A DNA stretch of 64,000 nucleotides from Effusibacillus lacus (lineage in GTDB: Bacteria; Bacillota; Bacilli; Tumebacillales; Effusibacillaceae): positions 1 to 64,000 of the forward strand of contig NZ_BDUF01000086.1 in NCBI RefSeq assembly GCF_002335525.1. The letters run 5' to 3'. The notes beneath the pieces are model-generated. The model was not told the origin of the DNA. It saw only the letters and a list, made by a program, of their open reading frames with translations, and made no database searches. Below are positions 26,510 through 34,939 of the stretch, piece by piece. The translations under genes were made by a program, and so were the position numbers. Numbering within the stretch: the first letter of the stretch is position 1; each line of letters starts with the position of its first letter.

Positions 26510-28171
26510 ATGGCGAACCAACCGGATATCTGGGGACCTTCCGGGGTTGCATGGCTGGAAGCAAACATTGGATACGATTGGCCGGAATCCCTTGTCCTTG
26601 CTTTGGAACAGAAATGGGAACAAAGTGAGGAATGGATTCTGCAGTGTCATCCCTGGAAAGCGTTTCTGCTGATTTTGCGCAATTATCTGACGGGGGACTG
26701 GGCCGTGGCGGAAGGCAGGCTTCGTCGATTGATCCCTGTGTTGGCAAGGTACGGAAATGCGAATCAAATGGCTGCTTCTCTTTCCTTGTTGGGCTTGCTT
26801 CGTTTGGATCTCCAGGGATGGGAACCCGAACTGGAAGCTTTGCACACGCAATTGAAGGATGAACAGACTGCAGGGGGAGATCTGGGCGAAATACTGGCAC
26901 GGTTTTTCTTTGCCCAGGCCGCCGTTATAAACGGGAGATTGTCCGATGCAGACGATTTTTACAAAAGAATGTTGCACGGGGAAGCAGTAACGGACGAGGC
27001 TGCCAAATGGGTCTTGGGCCGCGTATTCGAAAAAATGGGCTTGTACCTGTTGAGAACGGGTACCCATCCAATGAAAATGGAATGGCAATTGGCAACAGAC
27101 CAGTGGATCAAACAATTCCCTTCCTCCTTGATCACAGACAGATTGCAACGCTTAGATTGTCATCCGGTTATGGCATGGCGGGACTCAACAGCAGCGCAAA
27201 CCCTGACTGGAAATCTGGCAGGGATCTTGATCGACCGGGAAACGGAAGTGGCCAGGGAGATTCTTGAAGCAAAGAATTCCTTGCTCCCCGAGAAAGTTGC
27301 ATTGGCGAAGTTTCTGGCCAAATCCTACGGAGATCCTTTTTGGATCGGTCAGGCCGATCGATTGACCGCATCGGAAGCGCCCCGGCCTTCTATTGAGACG
27401 GGCTCCGGCAAGATGGAATGCCGGTTTACTTTCTTTGGCACGTTTCAGGGGTATCTTTCCGGTGGAGAGGAGCTGTTTCCCCGCCGTTACGGCCGCAAGA
27501 AAGTAAAACAACTGCTGGCGCTGCTCCTGCTGCAGCCGCGTTACCGCATGGTCAAGGACGTACTGACAGACCGGCTATTCGCCGATGAAGAGAATATTCA
27601 TTCCGGCAATTATTTGCATGTGCTTATGCACCGGCTGCGGGAATTGTTCGCCAGAGCAACGGGTGTCCCAGACAATTGGGCGATGATTCTGGACGGAATG
27701 GTTGCGCTGAATGAGAACCGGATTGGCGGAATCGACGTGGAGGAATACCGGAAACGGGCATCGGTGGGCCATCAGTTGTGGTTTGACGATCCTGCGGCCG
27801 CATCCGAGTTGTATGACAAGTCGATTGGGATGTACAACCCCGTTGTGGCACCCGAGTTTGAATATGAGGACTGGATAGCAACGCTGCGTGTGGAACTGGC
27901 CAACCATCAGAAACGCATGCTGAGAAGGTTATGGGAATATGCCAGGGAAAACGGGCAAATGGAAAGGGCTGTCCACTACGGCGAACTGTTGCTGGCGGCC
28001 GATGAGTGGGATCTGTCCGTTCTCCGACAGCTTTGCAAGGATTGGCTGCTGGTTGGAGACAGAAAAAGGATAGCGGATACATGTGAACGCTACATCCACT
28101 TGTTGGAGAGGGAATCGGAAGAGATTCCCGTCTGGGTGCTGGAACAGGCCAGGAGTGGGCAGGGCAGGTAG
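26510..28171 (+). CDS. BTAD/SARP-like transcriptional regulator
   Basis: The 553-residue protein has an N-terminal region of helical, TPR-like character (about 1-330). An OmpR-like winged helix follows (about 340-430; FTFFGTFQGYL, RRYGRKKVKQLLALLLLQPRYRMVKDVLTDRLF and YLHVLMHRLRELF), then a C-terminal bacterial transcriptional activation domain (about 440-545). In SARP regulators the winged helix comes first, so the order here is unusual though seen in other large BTAD regulators. The ATG at 26510 has GGGGGCGG upstream. It sits just ahead of a PP2C phosphatase and two partner-switch proteins. Confidence 0.75.
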   Translation: MANQPDIWGPSGVAWLEANIGYDWPESLVLALEQKWEQSEEWILQCHPWKAFLLILRNYLTGDWAVAEGRLRRLIPVLARYGNANQMAASLSLLGLLRLDLQGWEPELEALHTQLKDEQTAGGDLGEILARFFFAQAAVINGRLSDADDFYKRMLHGEAVTDEAAKWVLGRVFEKMGLYLLRTGTHPMKMEWQLATDQWIKQFPSSLITDRLQRLDCHPVMAWRDSTAAQTLTGNLAGILIDRETEVAREILEAKNSLLPEKVALAKFLAKSYGDPFWIGQADRLTASEAPRPSIETGSGKMECRFTFFGTFQGYLSGGEELFPRRYGRKKVKQLLALLLLQPRYRMVKDVLTDRLFADEENIHSGNYLHVLMHRLRELFARATGVPDNWAMILDGMVALNENRIGGIDVEEYRKRASVGHQLWFDDPAAASELYDKSIGMYNPVVAPEFEYEDWIATLRVELANHQKRMLRRLWEYARENGQMERAVHYGELLLAADEWDLSVLRQLCKDWLLVGDRKRIADTCERYIHLLERESEEIPVWVLEQARSGQGR

Positions 28172-28212
28172 CCGGTTGTGAGATGGGTAGGGAGAGTAGG
28201 GGGAGAACATCC

Positions 28213-29817
28213 GTGGGCAAGTTGCAAATTCAATTTCTCGGGCTCTTTGTCAAGGTGGCAGCCCTGGGGGCGATCATATCCGCCATCGGGTTGTTAAACG
28301 GGGACAGTCTCGAGTACATGCTGCTGTACAGTTTCAAAATGATCAGTCTGTCGAGCATCGGCTTTGTTCTGATTTTCATGACGATTGTCAAATTCTTGCT
28401 GGGCAGTCTGTTTGACGCATTTGAACAGAAACTCTCCGCCAAAGATATTTATTCACCTGAACAAACAGTCAGAATGGCTCAGGTTTGTATCCGTTTCCCC
28501 TTCAATCTGTTTCGCGGATTCCTGACTTTCGGAATCCTGTTCGCTGCTCTGTATCTGGTGGCCGAATGGTGGGTGAACAATTCCTACCTTCATTACCGGG
28601 AGTGGGAATGGGCCTGGTTCTTCAAGAACTTCCTGTTCAAGACCGCACTGGTATGGCTGTTGGCTTTGATGCTCTATAACGGATCCCGCAACATCTTGCG
28701 GCCCGTACTGTCATGGTTGGCCGAAGCCAACCCGGTAGGTTTGGGATTGACCATGTCCTTTCGCTGGCGAATCATTGGCGTGATGACTTCCCTGACGGTC
28801 ATGATGGGCATGCAATACATGTATCTGCAGATTGGCCTTGCAGGCAACGAACGTCTGCTGCCTGCTTTGTTGGGTTTCTTTCTGCTGTTTCTGGTGCTTT
28901 CCTATGCTTTTGCCCGGTCGGCGGTGGATGATGTGGTGAAGGATATCGACCAGGTGCGAACCAGTCTGGCGGAGTTTAACCGCCTGGATTTCCCGCAATC
29001 CACCCGGCGGTTGAAAGTGGAAAGCGCCGACGAAGTGGGTGATCTGAAGGTTCAGTTTAACTCGCTGCAGGAAAAAGCGGAGCAATACTACGAGAGAATG
29101 TCGCAGGAGTTGGCTCTTGCCAACCGGGTGCAAACTTCCTTGCTGCCGTCCTCTCCGCTAGCCGCGGGGTTAGTGAGGGTGGAAGGACGTTCCGCAAGCG
29201 CGGCCGACCTGGGCGGTGATTTCTTCGATTATGCGATGGTAGACGAACAAACGGTGGTGGTGATCATTGGTGATGTGTCAGGCAAAGGGTTGCCCGCCGC
29301 CCTTGTGACGTCAACCGTGTTGGGATTGTTTCGGGCGGAACTCCAGCATGGCGGGACACCTTCCGACCTGCTGGACAGAATGAACAGTTCCATCAGCGAT
29401 GTGCTGATGCCTGGAATGTATGTAACAGCGGGTATTCTGGCGATTCATGCAGAATCGGGGGAGTACAGTTATGCGAGTGCCGGCCATCTGCCACCTCTTC
29501 TCTTATCGGCCAAAGGGCTGACCGAATGGGAGACATCTTCCCTGCCGCTTGGGATCGACCGGCATCCTCCAATTCCCGAACTTACAGGTGTCTTGGAACC
29601 GGGTGACCGCGTGGTGTTCTATACAGACGGTATACTGGAGGCGAGATCGCCATCAGGGGAACTGGCAGGATTTGAAACGGTACGCCAATGGGTGCAAGCG
29701 GGGAGTCGGACAGCCGGGAATTTGCTTCAGGTGGTTGCAGACGCTTTGGACACACATCGTTCCTCGGCGATCCGACAGGACGATGAGACGATTGTGGTGC
29801 TGCATTTTGGCGGCTGA
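28213..29817 (+). CDS. membrane PP2C-type (SpoIIE/RsbU-like) serine phosphatase
   Basis: The protein (534 residues from GTG 28213, ribosome site GGGGGAG) has about five to six N-terminal membrane spans, a HAMP-like linker (about 240-290), and a C-terminal SpoIIE/PP2C domain (about 320-534). The metal sites DLGGDFFDY, GDVSGKGLPAAL, SAGHLPP, YTDGILEA and QDDETIVVL are present. Such enzymes dephosphorylate STAS anti-anti-sigma proteins. An ATG at 28183 in the same frame is a possible but weaker start. Genes for a RsbW-like kinase and a STAS protein follow directly. Confidence 0.88.
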   Translation: MGKLQIQFLGLFVKVAALGAIISAIGLLNGDSLEYMLLYSFKMISLSSIGFVLIFMTIVKFLLGSLFDAFEQKLSAKDIYSPEQTVRMAQVCIRFPFNLFRGFLTFGILFAALYLVAEWWVNNSYLHYREWEWAWFFKNFLFKTALVWLLALMLYNGSRNILRPVLSWLAEANPVGLGLTMSFRWRIIGVMTSLTVMMGMQYMYLQIGLAGNERLLPALLGFFLLFLVLSYAFARSAVDDVVKDIDQVRTSLAEFNRLDFPQSTRRLKVESADEVGDLKVQFNSLQEKAEQYYERMSQELALANRVQTSLLPSSPLAAGLVRVEGRSASAADLGGDFFDYAMVDEQTVVVIIGDVSGKGLPAALVTSTVLGLFRAELQHGGTPSDLLDRMNSSISDVLMPGMYVTAGILAIHAESGEYSYASAGHLPPLLLSAKGLTEWETSSLPLGIDRHPPIPELTGVLEPGDRVVFYTDGILEARSPSGELAGFETVRQWVQAGSRTAGNLLQVVADALDTHRSSAIRQDDETIVVLHFGG

Positions 29818-29902
29818 AACCAGGATCGGGGAAACAGTAAGTCAATGGTTAGCGAGCCTCGATATACTCAAGACAAAATGGTTTGAGGCGGAGGTAGGGG
29901 TT

Positions 29903-30373
29903 GTGGAACAGAAAGCCAAAAAGTGCATACAAACCTCATTTCCCAGCCGGCTTGGAACGGAAAAAACGGCCATGGAGCTGATTGAACCCTTCTTGCAACA
30001 AGCGGGAGCCAGCTTGAGCCGTTTGGAAGACATCAAAACTCTGGTGTCAGAGGCGTGTCTGAATGCAATTGAGCATGGCAACGCCATGGATGAAAGGAAA
30101 AGCTATCGTTTGGAACTGCAATACGAAGACAATTGTCTGACGATAAGGGTTGAAGACGAGGGCGGACGGAGCAGGTGGAGCAAATCGCCGCAGTTTCAGC
30201 CGATTGACCGTGTGATGGAGACTGATGGGGAACCCCGGGGATGGGGGCTGCAAATCATTGACCAGTTGGCGGACGCCTGGCAATATCACGTTAGTGACCA
30301 CGGAACACGGTTTGAGATAACAGTAAACATGCAGGCAGAAGGGGGAGGCGGTCTCTCTGAATACCGGAGTTAG
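29903..30373 (+). CDS. RsbW/SpoIIAB-like anti-sigma factor serine kinase
   Basis: The 156-residue protein has an HATPase_c_2 fold with N-box EACLNAIEHGN, G1 box VEDEGG and G2 box GWGLQIIDQLAD. Kinases of this type hold a sigma factor or other partner and phosphorylate a STAS antagonist. GTG at 29903 is chosen because GGAGGTAGGGG lies just upstream; the same frame stays open further upstream inside the phosphatase gene. The STAS gene follows after 1 bp. Confidence 0.85.
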   Translation: MEQKAKKCIQTSFPSRLGTEKTAMELIEPFLQQAGASLSRLEDIKTLVSEACLNAIEHGNAMDERKSYRLELQYEDNCLTIRVEDEGGRSRWSKSPQFQPIDRVMETDGEPRGWGLQIIDQLADAWQYHVSDHGTRFEITVNMQAEGGGGLSEYRS

Positions 30374-30374
30374 A

Positions 30375-30728
30375 TTGAGTACGGAACACAAAGGGGATAT
30401 CTGGGTCATTCGCATTCAGGGTGAATTGACGCGAAATGAGGAACAGCCGTTTTTTCAGGTGTATCCCTGGTTGAACCAGACTGAGGACACCAAATACATT
30501 CTGTTTGACATGACGGGCCTGCAGTATATCAACAGTGCGGGGATTTCTCTGCTGATCCGGTTTGTCAGGGAAGCGCAGCAGCGCCAGCATTCCTCGTTTG
30601 CGTTTGGAGTATCCCCCCATTATCAGAAAATCTTTCGCATAGTCGGTTTGACTGCCTACATGGAGTTGTTTCCGGACGAGTACAGCGCCATGGAAACGCT
30701 CAATGCCCGAAGTTCCTTTGAACAGTAA
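30375..30728 (+). CDS. STAS-domain anti-sigma factor antagonist (RsbV-like)
   Basis: The 117-residue STAS protein has the phosphorylation site region MTGLQYINSAGISLLIRF, with the conserved Ser before AG. TTG at 30375 is the apparent start, one base past the kinase stop and preceded by CCGGAG, so translation is probably coupled. Dephosphorylated by the upstream PP2C, it would capture the kinase and free the kinase partner. No sigma factor gene is in this operon. Confidence 0.85.
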   Translation: MSTEHKGDIWVIRIQGELTRNEEQPFFQVYPWLNQTEDTKYILFDMTGLQYINSAGISLLIRFVREAQQRQHSSFAFGVSPHYQKIFRIVGLTAYMELFPDEYSAMETLNARSSFEQ

Positions 30729-30740
30729 GCGAAAGGATTG

Positions 30741-30765
30741 CCCTGGTGTTGACCGGGGTTTTTTT
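30741..30765 (+). terminator. terminator of the partner-switch operon
   Basis: CCCTGGT and ACCGGGG pair (one G.U) around GTTG, followed by seven T residues. Confidence 0.8.
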
Positions 30766-30773
30766 GTGTGTTC

Positions 30774-30817
30774 GGTAAGTCAACGGTAACTGGCTGGTAA
30801 TTTTCTGCCTTTATACT
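30774..30817 (+). promoter_or_regulatory. three GGTAA direct repeats with 11-bp period and a -10 box
   Basis: GGTAA starts at 30774, 30785 and 30796. TATACT at 30812-30817 lies 11 bp after the last repeat. No -35 hexamer is present where it would overlap the repeats. The same layout and spacing recurs at 32096-32150. Direct repeats at 11-bp period are the usual binding pattern of OmpR/PhoB-family response regulators. Confidence 0.6.
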
Positions 30818-30867
30818 TCCTTTAGATTTAAAAAAATTATCATATATTGGAAAGGAGGGTAAAACTC

Positions 30868-31313
30868 TTGCTGACACTGCTGATTGTCATTCACGTACTG
30901 GCAGCGGTCATCGGAACCGGTCCGGCTTCGCGTTTCCATTGATCATGCAATTTGCGAAGACGGGGGATCAAATCCGATGGGCCTACCAACTCTTGTTTAA
31001 GCTTGAAAAATTCCCGAAAACAGGTGCAGTTCTGCTGCTGGCAAGCGGCATCGGAATCATGTGGATGTCCAACACCGGATTTCAACACGGATGGCTGAAT
31101 GTCTCGCTTGGATTGTTTGTGTTGCTTGAGATCCTTGCAATTGGCATTGTCCCAAGAAAGATGAAACGGATCGCTGAATGTGTGCTGGCAAGCACCGGTG
31201 AGCGGATTCCGGACGGGTATGAAAACTTGGTGAAGGAAGCCCGCCCCTACCTGATGTCTGTACATTTGCTGGCTGCTCTGATCCTGGTTCTGATGATCAG
31301 CAAACCATTCTAG
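30868..31313 (+). pseudogene. DUF2269-like membrane protein gene with a one-base frameshift
   Basis: TTG at 30868, with a strong AAAGGAGGG ribosome site, starts LLTLLIVIHVLAAVIGTGP, after which this frame stops at TGA 30940. The next frame continues in register of a normal family protein (GFAFPLIMQFAKTGDQIRWAY) through three more membrane segments to 31313. Loss of one base near 30920-30925 explains the break. It could be a true mutation or a sequencing error. A TTG at 30939 overlaps the TGA, so translational restart is also conceivable. The gene follows the GGTAA promoter and precedes a secreted protein gene by 13 bp. Confidence 0.7.
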
Positions 31314-31326
31314 GGGAGGATTCACA

Positions 31327-32031
31327 ATGAGAAAAATGATTCTGTCTTTCACGTTTGCAGGACTGTTGTTGGGAAGTATTTCCAATCTTGGAGCCGCCCA
31401 TGAAGGGCAAATCCATCTCAATCTCAATGGTACCAACGTGGATGACGCATCGGTTCACATGATGCCAAACAACCGGATTTACGGATCAGTTGAAGCATTT
31501 GCCAGACATTACAATGCATCATTTGAATGGAAGGAAGCGACAAAGACCCTTACACTGAATGGAAAAACGGTTACTGACAAATACGGGGCGGCCCATGTGG
31601 TAAAAGGTGTAGTGACCGCACCCATCCGGGCGCTGGCGGAAACGCTTGGCGAAGACCATTTTGCAATCGGTTGGGATGAGGCCAAGACCACTGTCAACGT
31701 ATCGATTCTTCCTGCAGGAGTAAAACCGCTGGATGGAGGTTATGTGGTTCCGCAAATGGGGGAACATTGGGCGGATCCGAAAAACCTTCCGCTGGGACCG
31801 ATTTTTGGCATCCATAACGGAAAACTTGTCTTCTTGGAATACATGCCTGACAAGGAACTGAACAAGACGGTCAAGGATATACCGGGAACCGGCGGCGTAC
31901 CGATTCCTTCTTCCGTGGATCATGCGGACATCGACTGGAATCCCAACGGACATCCAGGGTTTCTGGTTCCCCATTACGATATCCATCTGTATTTTATTCC
32001 CCGTTCCGAGCAGGATCTGATTGGCAAATAG
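31327..32031 (+). CDS. secreted protein with copper-amine-oxidase N-terminal-like domain
   Basis: The 234-residue product has a signal peptide (MRKMILSFTFAGLLLGSISNLGAA). A beta-rich repeat domain follows (about 38-125) with NRIYGSVEAFARHYNASFEW and APIRALAETLG, the signature of stalk-like CAO-N domains. The C-terminal half (about 130-234) is rich in His and Pro, with PQMGEHWADP and VPHYDIHLYF, and resembles metal- or heme-related domains without a clear name. GGGGAGG precedes the ATG. It is probably co-transcribed with the DUF2269-like gene. Confidence 0.72.
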   Translation: MRKMILSFTFAGLLLGSISNLGAAHEGQIHLNLNGTNVDDASVHMMPNNRIYGSVEAFARHYNASFEWKEATKTLTLNGKTVTDKYGAAHVVKGVVTAPIRALAETLGEDHFAIGWDEAKTTVNVSILPAGVKPLDGGYVVPQMGEHWADPKNLPLGPIFGIHNGKLVFLEYMPDKELNKTVKDIPGTGGVPIPSSVDHADIDWNPNGHPGFLVPHYDIHLYFIPRSEQDLIGK

Positions 32032-32041
32032 CAACTCCTGG

Positions 32042-32074
32042 CTGCCGCGGTTTGACCGCGGCAGTTTCTTTTGG
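32042..32074 (+). terminator. strong terminator
   Basis: CTGCCGCGGT and ACCGCGGCAG pair perfectly around TTG and are followed by TTTCTTTT. Confidence 0.85.
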
Positions 32075-32095
32075 GCAGGTCGAATCGCATGAAAC

Positions 32096-32150
32096 GGTAA
32101 GAACCGGGTAAGTGACCGGTAAGCCTGCGGTAATTCAATGATTCTATACT
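32096..32150 (+). promoter_or_regulatory. four GGTAA direct repeats with 11-bp period and a -10 box
   Basis: GGTAA starts at 32096, 32107, 32118 and 32129, every 11 bp exactly. TATACT at 32145-32150 lies 11 bp after the last repeat, as in the site at 30774-30817. A -35 hexamer is missing, suggesting activator-dependent transcription of the secreted protein gene at 32224. Confidence 0.65.
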
Positions 32151-32223
32151 GCGGATGTGAACTGTGAAGAGCAGATCTGCAATGGGGTAAGCAAGACAAC
32201 AAGGGCAAGGAGGAGAAACAGGC

Positions 32224-33774
32224 ATGGTGAGAAAGAAGTTTTGGGCTGCCATGTTGGCGCTGGCAATGGTTTTTTCCATGATCCTGCTGCCGGCCCCGGC
32301 AAAAGCGGCCGAACAGATCCAATGGGGGGAAGTCCAAAAAGGGGTCTATGATCCGTTGCATCCCTACACCCTTTTGTGGTCGGGAGATGTGCTTTCGCAA
32401 GGCGGACTTAACCTGAAAACAATGAAGTATTCGAGCAAATCCAAAGAAGTGGATATTGTGATGAACCAGTATGGGGACTTGGGAGCCACCGGGATCCTTG
32501 AACTGGAGGGCCAGGACCTGGAAGATCCCACAGACAGCGATCTGGCCGGTTACACCAACAGTGTGGACATGCAACAGGGGAAAGTGTATCTGATAGTTCT
32601 GCAGGACGGGTCTTTGGCCAAGATTCGGATTGACCGGATGACCCTGCCGACCAAAGTCTATTTTTCCTATGTGTTTGAAAAGCAAGGCGGTGACAACAAC
32701 CAGGGTTCCAACGACAACCAGGGCGGTAATCAAGGCACTTCAGGCGATGAGATTCCCACCTATTACTTCGAGGAAGGTTCCGCCATCGAAATTTCCTGGA
32801 AGCGCTACTCCAACGACAGTTACTACATTCTGTACCGTTCCGACAACGGTGCCGATTATGTGAAGCTGACCGACTTTAATCTGTACGAGAACAGTTTCGT
32901 CGACAAATACGCTCTGGCCGATCATACGTACTATTACCTGATCTACTCATATGACGCAAACAACAAGTATATTGGAAAAGTGGGCCCCATGCGCGCCATC
33001 ATCACCAAGAAGTCCGGTAGCGGAGGCAGCGGTGCATCCTCCCAAATCATCCTTCAGATTGGCAGCTATACAGCCAGGGTCAACGGTGTGGAGAAGTCGC
33101 TGGATGTAGCTCCCTTTATCCTCGACGGCAGAACGATGGTTCCCATCCGGTTTATCGGGGAAGCGCTGGGTGCACAGATTGACTATAACGCTGCGGAGCA
33201 GCGGGTGACTCTGACGCAAAACAACGGGAACACCATCATGCTCTGGATCGACAAATCGGAAGCGAGTGTCAACGGGAAAACCGTATACATGGACGTACCG
33301 GCCAAGGTCATCAATGGCCGGACCATGGTGCCGATCCGCTTTGTGAGCGAAAACTTCAATCAAACGGTTTCGTTTGACAGTGCGACGCAAACCATCACCA
33401 TCAGCGGCCAGGGTGGTTCCGTTCCGCAAAATAACGGCAACAACTCTTCCAACAATGGTGTCAACACAATCGATCTCAGCTTCTTTTACGGAACCTGGAG
33501 TCTCTGGACACCGGGTGCTGCAGTGGGAGGGCAATACTCGCCCGGTGCCAATGCTGGGTACATCACCATCAAAAGCGATGGAACCTATGAATGGTCCAGC
33601 GTTTTGGATGGCGATTTGACCGGCGAATGGAAGAAAACCGGGAAAAGCTCAGAAATCATGATCATGAACGGAGAAAGCGAAGATAATTGGACAGCCCGCA
33701 AGCAGGACGACGGAACCATTATGGTGTTCGATTCCGTAGGAGTTTATCACATCGGAACGAGGGTGACAAACTAA
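32224..33774 (+). CDS. secreted protein with two copper-amine-oxidase N-terminal domains
   Basis: The 516-residue protein has a signal peptide (cut after APAKA), an N-terminal beta domain (about 30-155), and a low-complexity Asn/Gly/Gln linker (about 158-180). A fibronectin-like segment follows (about 185-260), then paired CAO-N repeats (about 280-400; ILDGRTMVPIRFIGEALGA and VINGRTMVPIRFVSENF). The C-terminal region (about 425-516) resembles lipocalin-like domains. AAGGAGGAG precedes the ATG. Such repeats are usually cell-wall or S-layer associated in Bacillales; the function is unknown. Confidence 0.75.
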   Translation: MVRKKFWAAMLALAMVFSMILLPAPAKAAEQIQWGEVQKGVYDPLHPYTLLWSGDVLSQGGLNLKTMKYSSKSKEVDIVMNQYGDLGATGILELEGQDLEDPTDSDLAGYTNSVDMQQGKVYLIVLQDGSLAKIRIDRMTLPTKVYFSYVFEKQGGDNNQGSNDNQGGNQGTSGDEIPTYYFEEGSAIEISWKRYSNDSYYILYRSDNGADYVKLTDFNLYENSFVDKYALADHTYYYLIYSYDANNKYIGKVGPMRAIITKKSGSGGSGASSQIILQIGSYTARVNGVEKSLDVAPFILDGRTMVPIRFIGEALGAQIDYNAAEQRVTLTQNNGNTIMLWIDKSEASVNGKTVYMDVPAKVINGRTMVPIRFVSENFNQTVSFDSATQTITISGQGGSVPQNNGNNSSNNGVNTIDLSFFYGTWSLWTPGAAVGGQYSPGANAGYITIKSDGTYEWSSVLDGDLTGEWKKTGKSSEIMIMNGESEDNWTARKQDDGTIMVFDSVGVYHIGTRVTN

Positions 33775-33784
33775 CGCATAGCGC

Positions 33785-33842
33785 AGGCCGGGTCAGACCG
33801 CTCAGGGTTGGTTTCCTGAAGAGTCTGGCCCGGCTTGTTTGT
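33785..33842 (+). terminator. terminator with a long stem
   Basis: GCCGGGTCAGAC and GTCTGGCCCGGC pair (one G.U) across a 28-nt loop, followed by TTGTTTGTT. Confidence 0.65.
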
Positions 33843-33996
33843 TCCCTTGCCCGGGTGGGCAGGCAGCACCGCCATATTTTTGATCTCCACTTTTTCCGAA
33901 GATTCAGGGATAATTAGAATAACACCGATGGCGTTTCCAAATGAATTGCTGACTTAATATAACAGACTGGATTTCCAACAGGAAAGGGTGGTCAGA

Positions 33997-34917
33997 ATGA
34001 AAGTGACAGTGGTGGGAGCCGGAGCGGTTGGCGGTTATTTCGGCGGAAGGCTGCAGGAAGCCGGGTTTGATGTTACATATCTGGTCCGGGAAAAAAGGGC
34101 CCAACAGCTTAAGGAGACCGGTCTTATCATCCGAAGCCCGTTTGGGGATGCGGAACTGGTCCCGAAGACGGCTCTTGCGGCAGAGGAGATTGAGGCGTGC
34201 GATCTGGTCATTCTCGGAGTGAAGAACTACCATTTGAAAGAAGCGATTGAATCGATTCGTCCGTTGTTTGAAAAGGGAGCCAAGGTGCTGCCCTTGCTGA
34301 ACGGTATTGAACACTTTGACATTCTGCAGCGGGAGTTTGGAGAAGAAGCGGTGTTGGGGGGCATTTGCCAGATTATCTCAACCCTTGACCGGGAAGGAAG
34401 AATCCTTCATACCAATCAGATGCATGAAATCACTTTCGGGCCGTTGACTCCCGGGCAGGAAGAGTTCTGCCGCCAACTGGAAGAGGCGGTGGAAGGCGCA
34501 AACATGAAGCTGAAATTAAGCAAAGATGTTCGCGTTGACATGTGGAGCAAATATGCCTTTATCACGGCATTTTCCGGGGTGACTACCGCCAGCCGGCTGC
34601 CGATCAATGAAGTCCTGATGCATGAACCGACGCTGGAAGTATTCCGCCTGGCACTTTCGGAAATGCGGGATCTGGCAGGCGCGAAAGGAGTAACGCTTTC
34701 GGAGCGGTTTGCCGACAAGACGGTTGACAACATGTACCGGCTGCCGGAAGGGGCCACTTCATCCATGCACCAGGATTTCCGCAAAGGCCTGCCACTGGAA
34801 GTGGAATACCTTCAGGGAGCGGCAGTCCGGATTGCCCGGCAGGCCGGCATCGAAGTGCCGACCGTCAGGACCTTGTACGGTTTGATCAAGCCTTATGAAT
34901 ACGGGGGTGCCAAGTAG
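33997..34917 (+). CDS. panE: 2-dehydropantoate 2-reductase
   Basis: The 306-residue NADPH-dependent reductase turns ketopantoate into pantoate for coenzyme A synthesis. It has the dinucleotide fold GAGAVGGYFGGRL at the N-terminus, the GVKNYHL and LLNGI segments, and the catalytic Lys region DMWSKYAFITAFSGVTT with C-terminal SSMHQDF. ATG at 33997 follows AAAGGG. Many genomes carry several panE paralogues, so the physiological substrate could be another 2-oxo acid. Confidence 0.85.
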   Translation: MKVTVVGAGAVGGYFGGRLQEAGFDVTYLVREKRAQQLKETGLIIRSPFGDAELVPKTALAAEEIEACDLVILGVKNYHLKEAIESIRPLFEKGAKVLPLLNGIEHFDILQREFGEEAVLGGICQIISTLDREGRILHTNQMHEITFGPLTPGQEEFCRQLEEAVEGANMKLKLSKDVRVDMWSKYAFITAFSGVTTASRLPINEVLMHEPTLEVFRLALSEMRDLAGAKGVTLSERFADKTVDNMYRLPEGATSSMHQDFRKGLPLEVEYLQGAAVRIARQAGIEVPTVRTLYGLIKPYEYGGAK

Positions 34918-34939
34918 GCCGAGAAGGGGGGCCATCCTC

